NCBI RefSeq assembly: GCF_000814475.1
Contig: NZ_JSVC01000019.1
Location: forward strand, 62,001-126,000
Length of the DNA stretch: 64,000 nucleotides
Direction: 5' to 3'
Source of the DNA: Flavihumibacter solisilvae
Lineage (GTDB): Bacteria; Bacteroidota; Bacteroidia; Chitinophagales; Chitinophagaceae
Shown in pieces: positions 52,781 through 61,042 of the stretch. Within the stretch, counting starts at the first letter, position 1. The number at the start of each line of letters is the position of its first letter. A model generated the notes under the pieces. It ran no database searches, was not told the origin of the DNA, and was given only the letters and a program-made list of their open reading frames with translations. Position numbers and translations under genes: made by a program.

Positions 52781-54580
52781 ATGAGACAACAGCACAGGAA
52801 ATTATTTATCCCGGTATTCATTCTTATCAGCCTGCTAACCTTTACCATTGAGTTGCGGGCACAGCAACTGCTTGACAGGAGAATTAACCTGCAGGTCAAC
52901 CGCCAGCGGCTTGAAGACGTGCTGGAGATCATCAGCAACCAGGGAAATTTCTTCTTCAGTTACAACAGCAATATTGTGCGACGTGACAGCCTGGTAACGG
53001 TGAATGGACGGAACATCACTGTAAGGTCTGCCCTCGGCATTATTTTCCCAACCGGTTATGAATACCAGGAAAGCGGCAATTACATCATTATCCGCCGCGC
53101 CCCGCTCCAGGTCACGATCGTGACGGAACAGAGCCAGAGTGACGAAAATTATTATGTGGTGAAAGGCTATGTACGTGATGACCAGACCGGGGAGCATATC
53201 CGTGATGCTACTGTTTATGAAAAGCAACGGCTCAGTGCAACCATGACCAATGAGCAGGGATATTTCAGGCTGAAACTGAAATCACGTTTCAGAACTGCTG
53301 CGCTGACTGTGAGTAAGGAATACTACCAGGACACAACGGTGCAGATCCAGGCAGGTTACAACCAGCAGTTAACCATTACCCTCTCTCCTGCTGCGATTCC
53401 CGGGGCCAATGTGATTGTCGGTCCGGCCGGTCTGCCCGCGCCGGATTCGATTTATGTCGCGGTACCCCAACCCGATAGCACCACCATGTTGTATCTCTAC
53501 AAAAAAATGGACAGCATCCGGGTTCAGCGCACGGCAATGGGAAAGTTCCTGTTGTCATCGAGACTTCGTTTGCAAAGTATAAACCTGGACAAGTTCTTTA
53601 CTGTGCGGCCGGTGCAGGTTTCGCTTACTCCCGGACTGTCGACGAACGGCAAACTGAATGCGCAGGTGATCAACAATTTTTCGTTCAACGTATTCGGCGG
53701 GTATTCCGGTGGGGTTAACGGGTTTGAGCTTGGTGGACTGTTCAATATCGACAAGAAAGATGTGCAGTACCTGCAGGTGGGCGGCCTCTTCAATATCGTG
53801 GGTGGCAGCATGAAGGGTGTGCAGGTCGGTGGATTAAACAATACCGTGCTTGATTCTGCAGGAGGTGTACAGGTAGGCGGCATTAACAATTTCGTGAAAA
53901 ACAATTACCGCGGTGTTCAGGTAGGTGGCGTGTATAACCACACCGGCAAAAAAATGAGCGGCGTACAGGTTGGCGGTGTGTTTAATTTTGCCGGACAAAC
54001 CGCGAGTGGTGTGCAGGTGTCGGGCGTGTTCAATTATGCGAAGCGGTTACGTGGACTGCAGATCGGGCTGATCAACATTGCCGATACTTCCAATGGCTAC
54101 AGTATCGGCCTCATCAATATTGTGTTGAAAGGCTATCATAAGCTTGCCTTTTATGGCAATGAAGTATTGCCCTTCAATGCTGCATTTAAAACAGGTAACC
54201 ATAAGTTGTACAGCATCCTGATGGGTGGCGTTAAGACCGGCACTACCAACCGGCTTTTTGCGTTTGGCTATGGCATTGGAACCGACATCGGCTTCAACCG
54301 GACGCTGGGAATGAATATCGAACTTGGATCACAATACCTATATATGGGTTCATGGGACTATGTAAACCTATTGAACAGGGCTTCGGTGAACCTGCAGGTG
54401 AAGTTTGGGAAATACGTTTCTGTGTTTGCCGGGCCAGCATTCACGGTGTTCTATTCCGACCAGGACAGGAGTTTCCCCAATTACAAATACCCCGTTCCGG
54501 CAAGCTCATACAAAACGTATGATATGGGCACGAATCTGACGGGTTGGATTGGTTGGACTGCCGGGGTGCATATATTCTGA
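52781..54580 (+). CDS. STN + CarboxypepD_reg protein with a repeated VQVGG barrel-like region
   Basis: 599 residues. Signal peptide (to about 27, LRAQQ), an STN domain (NRQRLEDVLEIISNQGNFFFSYNSNI, about 38-100), a CarboxypepD_reg-like domain (KGYVRDDQTGEHIRDATVYEKQ, about 128-205), then six tandem 16-residue repeats of the type VQVGGINNFVKNNYRG (about 345-440) and a C-terminal region ending with an aromatic strand. There is no TonB plug or 22-strand barrel. In Bacteroidota the STN domain receives the surface signal and passes it to FecR. The gene ends the sigma-FecR operon. Confidence 0.85.
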   Translation: MRQQHRKLFIPVFILISLLTFTIELRAQQLLDRRINLQVNRQRLEDVLEIISNQGNFFFSYNSNIVRRDSLVTVNGRNITVRSALGIIFPTGYEYQESGNYIIIRRAPLQVTIVTEQSQSDENYYVVKGYVRDDQTGEHIRDATVYEKQRLSATMTNEQGYFRLKLKSRFRTAALTVSKEYYQDTTVQIQAGYNQQLTITLSPAAIPGANVIVGPAGLPAPDSIYVAVPQPDSTTMLYLYKKMDSIRVQRTAMGKFLLSSRLRLQSINLDKFFTVRPVQVSLTPGLSTNGKLNAQVINNFSFNVFGGYSGGVNGFELGGLFNIDKKDVQYLQVGGLFNIVGGSMKGVQVGGLNNTVLDSAGGVQVGGINNFVKNNYRGVQVGGVYNHTGKKMSGVQVGGVFNFAGQTASGVQVSGVFNYAKRLRGLQIGLINIADTSNGYSIGLINIVLKGYHKLAFYGNEVLPFNAAFKTGNHKLYSILMGGVKTGTTNRLFAFGYGIGTDIGFNRTLGMNIELGSQYLYMGSWDYVNLLNRASVNLQVKFGKYVSVFAGPAFTVFYSDQDRSFPNYKYPVPASSYKTYDMGTNLTGWIGWTAGVHIF

Positions 54581-54629
54581 TGCAGCCTCCTAAAAGCCGT
54601 GAAAGAGCCGACTAAGACAATTTACAGAG

Positions 54630-54728
54630 GAGAAAAGAACCAGAAAAGCACAGGTCGGGAACAGGAAAAGCACGGGAAAAGCACAGCCGAAGCACGAGAA
54701 AGCAGGGAGAACTGCGCACGAACAACAC
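54630..54728 (+). repeat. 11-nt phased quasi-repeats, block 1
   Basis: Nine successive 11-mers share a common rhythm: gagaaaagaac, cagaaaagcac, aggtcgggaac, aggaaaagcac, gggaaaagcac, agccgaagcac, gagaaagcagg, gagaactgcgc, acgaacaacac. The first six end in AC. The stretch lies between the STN gene and the AT-rich lipoprotein gene (54581-54775 otherwise shows nothing). No reading frame uses it. Confidence 0.65.
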
Positions 54729-54775
54729 GGTCATGTATGCACGAACGACAGGAACTTTAAAGTATTACCAAATAA

Positions 54776-55429
54776 TCACCATTTATCCGGATCAATGCTG
54801 TACAAATCAGAATCCTGGATCCATCCCGTAAAAATCTTACTAGAATTAGTAAGAGGACTATATTCCACTCGTGACCAACCCTGTACTTTTTCTATAATTT
54901 TTACAACATCATTAGCCACAACATATATTTTGGTCTTTTCAAGAGAAGGTGCCTGATGTAAATGGGCTTTATCTGCTCTAATAATACCGATCCTTTGCCA
55001 TTTCCTATTTGCAGTTTTTTCAAATTTATACCCCTCACCTTCAAAATCAACCGCGGCATACCCATTTGGCTGATCTTTTAAGGCTAATCTAATTCCACCA
55101 TCATAAGTTATTAAACCCGATATAAGTTCTTCACCTGGCCAACCAGACTTAATGGCAATCTTTCCATTACTTAATCTGCCAAAAAAATAAAACACATTAA
55201 CATCTGTGAATTGCTTGGCACTCTCATTCCATTTATCATAATACTCGTACACTCCCGTTACAGTATCTCCACTTACTGCAATAGATACATCACCATATTT
55301 TCCACTCTCCAGTTTAGTAGTCTGTCGGTTATCATTTTCTTCTGAGTAAACCTCTTTTTTCTCCTTTTCTATATTAGCACAGTTCAGGGCACATACGATC
55401 AACAAAGAATACAAAAAAATAACTTTCAT
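54776..55429 (-). CDS. AT-rich SH3-domain lipoprotein of unknown function
   Basis: 217 residues. A lipoprotein signal ends in CALNC (Cys 17). The mid part has YGDVSIAVSGDTVTGVYEYYDKW and FYFFGRLSNGKIAIKSGWPGEEL; the C-terminus (about 140-210) looks like a bacterial SH3 (IIRADKAHLHQAPSLEKTKIYVVANDVVKIIEKVQGWSRVEY). Base composition by eye is clearly more AT-rich than its neighbours, which suggests a recent arrival. It is isolated between two gene-poor stretches with no promoter clearly visible. Confidence 0.75.
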   Translation of the reverse strand: MKVIFLYSLLIVCALNCANIEKEKKEVYSEENDNRQTTKLESGKYGDVSIAVSGDTVTGVYEYYDKWNESAKQFTDVNVFYFFGRLSNGKIAIKSGWPGEELISGLITYDGGIRLALKDQPNGYAAVDFEGEGYKFEKTANRKWQRIGIIRADKAHLHQAPSLEKTKIYVVANDVVKIIEKVQGWSRVEYSPLTNSSKIFTGWIQDSDLYSIDPDKW

Positions 55430-55897
55430 ATTAGTTCATATTTTATCTCTGGATTCAGTATTCCTTCCAACCTACACCATATTTCAGGTTGCCATTTGAA
55501 CCTAAACTTTCTCTTTCTACAATCAAGCATCTATGAAGCTAGCAGGAAGCTGCAAAAATGCATGAAAGACACATATATGTGTGCACGAACGACACATTTT
55601 TCAGCAGAGTTGCATTCCTGGGATTCAAAATCATCCACACATAGCCAACATCTTTCGCCCTGCTTAAGAAACTCCAACATTCAATCAACTAAAAGGCCGG
55701 CTCAAAGCCGGGTATAGGCCGTCTCAACTATAGAAAAGGGTAACAACCAGGCGGCAACGAGCTTTCGCGGAAGCGGAAAAACAGGGAGGGACAAGGGAGA
55801 ATGAGCATAGTTCAAAGCCAGAAAACTGTATGAGTAGCATATACAGTAGGTATGAGTGACCGAAATTCGCCGCCTGTCGAGGTTCCTTAACCATAGG

Positions 55898-55941
55898 AAG
55901 AAGCTAAGAAGAAGCTAAGAAGAAGCAAAGAAGAAGCTATC
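55898..55941 (+). repeat. 11-nt tandem repeats, block 2 (4 units)
   Basis: Units aagaagctaag, aagaagctaag, aagaagcaaag and aagaagctatc stand head to tail without a spacer. The first two are identical. Confidence 0.85.
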
Positions 55942-56376
55942 GGCAAACATTAAAACTGCTGGCCCGGTACTACAAACACCGGTCAACGGATATAGAGAGG
56001 ATATACAGAACCTTATACAACCTCCATAGAAAAATACCTTAACTGCCACCCTTTATAGACACGACCAGCAACATTCAGCGGTCCCCGCTACATACCGTGG
56101 CAATCGTCCCTCTTGCAGTCCGCCTCCCACCCTCGGCTAAATGCCCTTTTAAGCCTCATGGCAGGCCTGAGAACCAGGGAGAGTAGGTCAGGGGCGACAG
56201 TACGACGATATGCCGAATTTTCGGCTATACATGGCAAAGGCGCCTGGCCCCAGCCAGATATCAACAATAAACTATGAACCCGCCACCGTATTTCACAAAA
56301 ATTCGCCCGTCGTCAAAATGGACACAGATGCGGAACCGGAGAGGCGTGAGTAGATGCAGGCAGCGCGCGCAACCAG

Positions 56377-56475
56377 CGAAAGTGCAGGGATAGTGCCGGG
56401 AGAGAGCCGAGAGAATGCCGGGACAGCAAAAGAAAAGCGTAACAAAAGTGCTACAGAAGTGCTGAAAAAGTGCTA
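56377..56475 (+). repeat. 11-nt phased quasi-repeats, block 3 (9 units)
   Basis: Nine 11-mers in register: cgaaagtgcag, ggatagtgccg, ggagagagccg, agagaatgccg, ggacagcaaaa, gaaaagcgtaa, caaaagtgcta, cagaagtgctg, aaaaagtgcta. The core varies but the position of the TGC/GCC and the purine lead is kept. This excludes simple microsatellite slippage of a fixed unit. Confidence 0.7.
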
Positions 56476-56608
56476 CCGCACAGGGAGGATTCCCGGAGAA
56501 AACCCATAGCTCGTTCGGAGAAAATGGCATGAATGACATATCCTGGGAGGCCTGAATGACATGAATTAAGACTATTCAGAATGTAACCAATCGCCGTTTT
56601 ATGCCCCG

Positions 56609-56641
56609 ATCCTTCACAATGCCTTCACAATGCCTTCACTA
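56609..56641 (+). repeat. 11-nt tandem repeats, block 4
   Basis: Units (a)tccttcacaa, tgccttcacaa and tgccttcacta follow each other directly. Confidence 0.75.
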
Positions 56642-56700
56642 TTCCCTCATGGATTGGTCATGCTTCTCCAATGAAACAATGAACAAACAGTATACGAATC

Positions 56701-56722
56701 GTGAACCCATTGTGAACCCATT
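56701..56722 (+). repeat. 11-nt tandem repeats, block 5 (2 exact units)
   Basis: gtgaacccatt occurs twice head to tail, followed by GTGA, which begins a third partial unit. Confidence 0.8.
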
Positions 56723-56751
56723 GTGATGAAATCGACTGTCTGTCGATCCGA

Positions 56752-57798
56752 TCACCGCCCCCTCATTACCATCTCACCAATCTTATCACTATCCGTAAAA
56801 ATGTCACGCTGCTCATCATTACTCAACATGATCAAGCACACGTCAGTGTCGGGATAGAATTGGATATTCGCACGGAAACCCGGTACACCGCCCGCATGTG
56901 AAATACACACCCGGCCCTTTTTCAACTCATTGAACCACCCATATCCATAGTCGCCGCTGCGAGCAGTAAACGCGGCGGCGCGCGCACTGTCACTGAACAC
57001 CGATCCGCTATAGAGGCCCTTGTACCACCTGTACAGGTCACCAGTTGTCGTATACATCGACCCGCATCCCGGCGCATACGTCGAATCAAAATCAACGATG
57101 GCTGTTTTCAACCGCACATCCGAATAGCCGGTTGACTTGTTCGTATCCACCACATGCATAAAATCAAAACCCGAGTGCTGCATTTGCAGCGCATCAAAAA
57201 TGGCATCACGCGCCACGTGTTCGAACTTCCTGCCTGTCACTTTCTCCACAATAGCCGCCAGCAAAATGTAATTGGAATTGGAATACGCAAACTGAGCCGG
57301 CCGCAGCGCAGCACGCGGATAAGTACTGAAGCACGCTATCAGACTATCCAGGGTAATCGGCGCCGATGAATCCGGCAGTTGCGCGATAAAGGGAACCTCG
57401 AGATATTCCTTCACACCGGAATGATGCGTGAGAAGATCTTGCACTGTGAATCGGTCACCGTCCGGGTACGTGGGTAAAAATGTTGCAACAGGATCCGTTA
57501 ATGCCATGCGGTTGGCAGACGCCAGTTGCAGTACCACCGCGGCGGTAAACGATTTGGAAGTCGAGCCGATACGATAGATCGTATTCGTATCATTCAGCGT
57601 GCCCGCCCGTGCATCCTTCACGCCATAGCCCCGGTGAAAGATAACCTGCCCGCGATCGGCAACAAGCACTGTGCCGTTGAAATGCACACCCTTTTTACCT
57701 GCCGACAAATAACGATCGATCTTATCCGGAAGTGGCTGTGAAAAAACGACACCCGCGAAGCACAATGCAACAGTTGAAAATATAAAGTGCATACGCAT
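56752..57798 (-). CDS. Serine hydrolase (class C beta-lactamase / penicillin-binding-protein-like), exported
   Basis: 348 residues from MRMHFIFSTVALCFAG. The signal peptide is cleaved near VVFSQ. The beta-lactamase-fold motifs are STSK (GSTSKSFTAAVVL), YSN (FAYSNSNYILLA) and HAGG (ISHAGGVPGFRANI). This is the AmpC/esterase-like group that includes D-alanyl-D-alanine hydrolases and esterases; activity cannot be assigned. A frame open to 58092 runs into the TonB receptor gene and is not credible. The start chosen has the signal peptide right after it. Divergent from the TonB receptor gene. Confidence 0.88.
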   Translation of the reverse strand: MRMHFIFSTVALCFAGVVFSQPLPDKIDRYLSAGKKGVHFNGTVLVADRGQVIFHRGYGVKDARAGTLNDTNTIYRIGSTSKSFTAAVVLQLASANRMALTDPVATFLPTYPDGDRFTVQDLLTHHSGVKEYLEVPFIAQLPDSSAPITLDSLIACFSTYPRAALRPAQFAYSNSNYILLAAIVEKVTGRKFEHVARDAIFDALQMQHSGFDFMHVVDTNKSTGYSDVRLKTAIVDFDSTYAPGCGSMYTTTGDLYRWYKGLYSGSVFSDSARAAAFTARSGDYGYGWFNELKKGRVCISHAGGVPGFRANIQFYPDTDVCLIMLSNDEQRDIFTDSDKIGEMVMRGR

Positions 57799-57869
57799 AC
57801 AACAAAATACACTGGGATTTATATACGGATTCGTTAAAAGTGTAAATATTAAAATATTGCAAAGTGCCG

Positions 57870-57898
57870 TAGGGGTAAGAAGATGGTTCGTTGTCGTA
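57870..57898 (+). promoter_or_regulatory. ECF-type bipartite promoter upstream of the TonB receptor gene (copy B)
   Basis: TAGGGGTAA (57870-57878), 12 nt, TTGTCGTA (57891-57898), then CTTCGAAAA. Same elements and spacing as upstream of the ECF sigma gene (51147-51175), and even the nucleotides after it agree (TTC.GAAAA). The ATG of the receptor gene is 18 nt downstream of the second box. Confidence 0.6.
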
Positions 57899-57916
57899 CT
57901 TCGAAAATGAAGTATT

Positions 57917-60271
57917 ATGAACAGGAGCAGGAAGCTAAACCTTATCATGATGATGCTTTTGTCCGGGCTGTGGCTGCAGTTGGGGGCGCAACCCACACAA
58001 ACTTTAAGGGGACAGGTTTTCGACCAGTTGATCCAGAGTCCGCTCGCAGGTGCAACCGTCGAATTACTTTCCACCGGGCAAACGGTTGTCACCGATGCCC
58101 AGGGATTTTACCGGTTTACCCGGATCCCTATCGGTACCCACCAGTTGCGGATCAGTTATGGCGGATATAAGCTGGTTCAGCTGGATAACGTCACATTGAT
58201 TTCGGGGAAGGAACTGGTTCTCCCCATAGCCATGGAACTCGACGTTAAGGAGGAAAAGGAAGTGGTGGTGAAGGCAAAGGCCATTCGCAGCAAACCCATC
58301 AATGAGCTGAGTGTCGTTAGTTCAAGGGCATTTTCAGTGGAAGAAACCCAGCGCTATGCGGCGGCAGTGAATGATCCGCTTCGCATGTCGACAAGTTTTG
58401 CGGGCGTGGTTGGCGCCGACGACGGCAACAACAATATTGTAATCAGGGGAAACGCCCCTACTGCCTTGCTCTGGCGTATGGAAGGGGTCGATATTCCCAA
58501 CCCGAACCATTTTGCAGGTGCGGGCAGTGCAGGTGGCGGCATCTCCATTCTCAGTGCGCAATTGTTGTCCAACGCAGATTTTGTAACAGGAGCTTTCGCG
58601 GCTGAATATGGAAATGCGGTGGGCGGAGTATTCGATCTTCACCTGAGGAAAGGCAACAATGAAAAACGCGAATACACTTTCCAGGCCGGGTTCCTCGGAC
58701 TGAACCTCGCGGCAGAAGGTCCCTTCTCAAAAAATTACAATGGATCGTACCTGGTAAATTACCGGTATTCCACCCTGACACTGCTGGATAAAATGGGCGT
58801 GAATATCGGCGATGGAACAACTGACTTCCAGGATCTCTCCTACCATATTCACCTGCCCACAAAGAAAGCCGGCACTTTTTCCCTGTTTGGTTTTGGCGGC
58901 ATCAGTGCACAGGAATTCGATACGGAAACCGACCCGGAAAAATGGGAATCGGAAGCAGATCGTTACGGGGGAACATATAAAGCAAATACCGGGGTATCCG
59001 GCCTCACCCACACTATCCAACTTGGAAGAAAAACATCCCTCCGTTCATCGATTGCCTATTCGTACCAGGACTTTGGTTATGATGAACAGTTTGTGGCAAA
59101 GCCCGATAGTGTGATCAACTCGCAAAAGGAAAACTACGCCACAAAAAAATGGATCCTGAATGGAACGGTGAATCACCAGTTCAACAGGCGTCATTCCATC
59201 AGGACCGGCTTCATTGTAAATTCAATCAATTTCGATTACTTCCAGCGGTCGAGGGAAAATCCCAATGCCCCGGTGGAAGAAAGGATCAATACGAACGATA
59301 ATACCAGCACCATCCAGGCTTTTGCCCAGTGGCAATACAAAGCCACGGAGAAACTCTCTTTCACCGCGGGCATGCAATACCTGCAGCTGCTGCTCAATAA
59401 CAGCAACTCTCTTGAACCTAGAGCATCGGTTAAATACGACTTTGATAACAGGCAGTCTGTTGCCTTTGGTTATGGCCTCCATAGCCAGGTGCAGGCCATG
59501 GGCGTATATTTCGCGAAAGCCCAGGATGCTGCAGGTAACTGGTATTCGCCAAACAAATCACTCTGCCTCACAAAGTCAAATCACTTTGTGCTTTCATACA
59601 ACAGGTTGCTGAACAAAAGCCTTCGCCTGAAAACAGAGGTTTACTACCAGCACCTCTTTGATGTTCCCGTAAGTATTTACGATACCAGTACCTTCTCGAC
59701 CGTGAACATTGAACAGGGCTTTGTTACAGAACCGCTTTCAAACAACGGGAAAGGGCGCAACTACGGCATTGAAATCTCCATTGAAAGACAGCTGAGAAAC
59801 TATTTCTATTTCCTCTTTTCGAATTCACTGTACCAGGCAAAATATACTGCTGCTGACGGCATTGAACGCAATACCCGGTATAATGCAGGCTATGCCGGCA
59901 CGTTTACTGCGGGTAAGGAATTTGTCCATGTTTCCCAGAAAAGAAGCTTCGGGGTGAATCTCAAGATGGTGTATACCGGCGGGTTCCGTGATACCCCGAT
60001 CGATGTGGAAGCATCCACCAGGGAGGGCTACACGAAATACATTGAAAAAGATGCGTTCAGTATCCAGCAGCAGGCTTACTTCAGGACTGACCTCAGGCTG
60101 AGCATGAAGTGGAACAGGGCCAGGCATACCAGCACTTTGTCGCTCGACATCCAGAACCTGACCAACAGGAGCAACCTGTACAACAGGCAATATGACCCGC
60201 TGAAAGGCGAAGTGGTGAATATTTACCAGGCGGGGCTCATTCCAATCCTTAATTACAAAATCGAACTCTAA
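57917..60271 (+). CDS. TonB-dependent receptor with N-terminal CarboxypepD_reg domain
   Basis: 784 residues. Signal peptide (to about 25), CarboxypepD_reg-like domain (LRGQVFDQLIQSPLAGATVELLSTG, about 30-110), TonB plug (SRAFSVEETQRYAAAVNDPLRMSTSFAGVVGADDGNNNIVIRGNAPTALLWRMEGVDIPNPNHF, about 130-250) and a barrel of about 500 residues ending in PILNYKIEL. No STN domain, so it is not itself the FecR signal transducer. SusC-like features (such as paired SusD) are absent. The neighbours are a head-GIN lipoprotein and YpdA. It is under the putative ECF-type promoter. Confidence 0.93.
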   Translation: MNRSRKLNLIMMMLLSGLWLQLGAQPTQTLRGQVFDQLIQSPLAGATVELLSTGQTVVTDAQGFYRFTRIPIGTHQLRISYGGYKLVQLDNVTLISGKELVLPIAMELDVKEEKEVVVKAKAIRSKPINELSVVSSRAFSVEETQRYAAAVNDPLRMSTSFAGVVGADDGNNNIVIRGNAPTALLWRMEGVDIPNPNHFAGAGSAGGGISILSAQLLSNADFVTGAFAAEYGNAVGGVFDLHLRKGNNEKREYTFQAGFLGLNLAAEGPFSKNYNGSYLVNYRYSTLTLLDKMGVNIGDGTTDFQDLSYHIHLPTKKAGTFSLFGFGGISAQEFDTETDPEKWESEADRYGGTYKANTGVSGLTHTIQLGRKTSLRSSIAYSYQDFGYDEQFVAKPDSVINSQKENYATKKWILNGTVNHQFNRRHSIRTGFIVNSINFDYFQRSRENPNAPVEERINTNDNTSTIQAFAQWQYKATEKLSFTAGMQYLQLLLNNSNSLEPRASVKYDFDNRQSVAFGYGLHSQVQAMGVYFAKAQDAAGNWYSPNKSLCLTKSNHFVLSYNRLLNKSLRLKTEVYYQHLFDVPVSIYDTSTFSTVNIEQGFVTEPLSNNGKGRNYGIEISIERQLRNYFYFLFSNSLYQAKYTAADGIERNTRYNAGYAGTFTAGKEFVHVSQKRSFGVNLKMVYTGGFRDTPIDVEASTREGYTKYIEKDAFSIQQQAYFRTDLRLSMKWNRARHTSTLSLDIQNLTNRSNLYNRQYDPLKGEVVNIYQAGLIPILNYKIEL

Positions 60272-60281
60272 TAGCACAACG

Positions 60282-61004
60282 ATGAAACAATCTCAATCAA
60301 GGCTCTTATTAATATTTCTTGTATCGGTAACAGTTTTGGCAGCATCATGCAGGAAGGTCAATGGCGAAGGTCCTGTTGTCAGTGAAACGCGTGAACAGTC
60401 TGCTTTTGACGCAGTACAATATTCCTTGCAGGGAACTTTATATCATATCCCCGGTCCGCAGTTTTCCGTTGAACTCAGGGCACAGCGCAATATCCTGGAT
60501 GTGATCGAGACTTATGTATCCGGCAATGCGGTGAAGATCAAACTCCGCGATAATACCGTGATCCGTTCATACGAGCCGGTGGAAGTATATGTGCATTCTC
60601 CTTCGCTGTCGGGCATTTCATTGAGTGGTTCGGGGAATGTATTTGTTCAACATGAGCTCACAACTCCACACTTGTCGATGGAATCGAGCGGGTCGGGAAA
60701 TATTACGATCAATTCGGTAGTATCGGAAAGTCTCGATTGCCGGATCAGCGGTTCCGGCGAAATGCGCATCGCGGGCGGAAGCACGGGAAGTTCCAGGCTG
60801 AAGATCAGCGGCAGCGGGAATATTGACGTTTCAGGAGTGCAGTCAGATTCAGCGGAAACGCGCACCAGCGGGTCGGGAGATATTTCCCTTTGGGTGAACG
60901 ATTACCTCGACAGTGAAATTTCCGGCAGCGGAACGGTGAAATATAAGGGCGGCCCAAAACTTATAGTTAAAATCTCGGGATCGGGTAAAGTCATCCCCTG
61001 GTGA
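60282..61004 (+). CDS. Head-GIN domain (DUF2807) lipoprotein
   Basis: 240 residues. A lipobox (LAASC, Cys 23) follows the signal. The body is a beta-helix-like GIN domain with the tandem motif SGSGN/SGSGE/SGSGD about every 20 residues (for example GISLSGSGNVFVQ, MESSGSGNITI, RISGSGEMRIAGG, TSGSGDISLWV), which is diagnostic for DUF2807. Members are putative surface adhesin-like proteins. It follows the TonB receptor by 10 nt and is probably co-expressed. Confidence 0.92.
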   Translation: MKQSQSRLLLIFLVSVTVLAASCRKVNGEGPVVSETREQSAFDAVQYSLQGTLYHIPGPQFSVELRAQRNILDVIETYVSGNAVKIKLRDNTVIRSYEPVEVYVHSPSLSGISLSGSGNVFVQHELTTPHLSMESSGSGNITINSVVSESLDCRISGSGEMRIAGGSTGSSRLKISGSGNIDVSGVQSDSAETRTSGSGDISLWVNDYLDSEISGSGTVKYKGGPKLIVKISGSGKVIPW

Positions 61005-61042
61005 TGCAGCATGCATGATTTTTGCCATATTGCAGGTAGTTT

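Larger units (their letters stand above)
55430..56751. other. 1.3-kb gene-poor stretch with short tandem quasi-repeats
   Basis: No reading frame longer than 100 residues that resembles a protein is present on either strand. The two frames of 73 and 92 residues (55496-55717 plus; 56261-56539 minus) have no family features and overlap repeats. No tRNA, rRNA or IS end was recognised. The most striking content is a set of short tandem quasi-repeats with an 11-nt period, listed separately. The rest, including 55945-56340, shows nothing recognisable. Confidence 0.6.

Noticed and set aside
55496-55717. A 73-residue plus-strand frame in the same stretch
   Set aside because: No signal, no motif, no SD or promoter, and no homologous pattern.
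56188-56209. A GTCGTA-like site on the minus strand of the gene-poor stretch (TCGTCGTACTG)
   Set aside because: It resembles the -10 box of the ECF-type motif, but no TAGGGGTAA lies 12 nt upstream on that strand.
56261-56539. A 92-residue minus-strand frame in the gene-poor stretch
   Set aside because: Low-complexity, Cys/Phe-rich composition with no family features; it overlaps the 11-nt repeat block and is probably a chance opening.
57799-58092. Extending the serine hydrolase upstream to 58092
   Set aside because: The extra residues run antisense through the TonB receptor gene and lack family similarity; the signal peptide starts at 57798.
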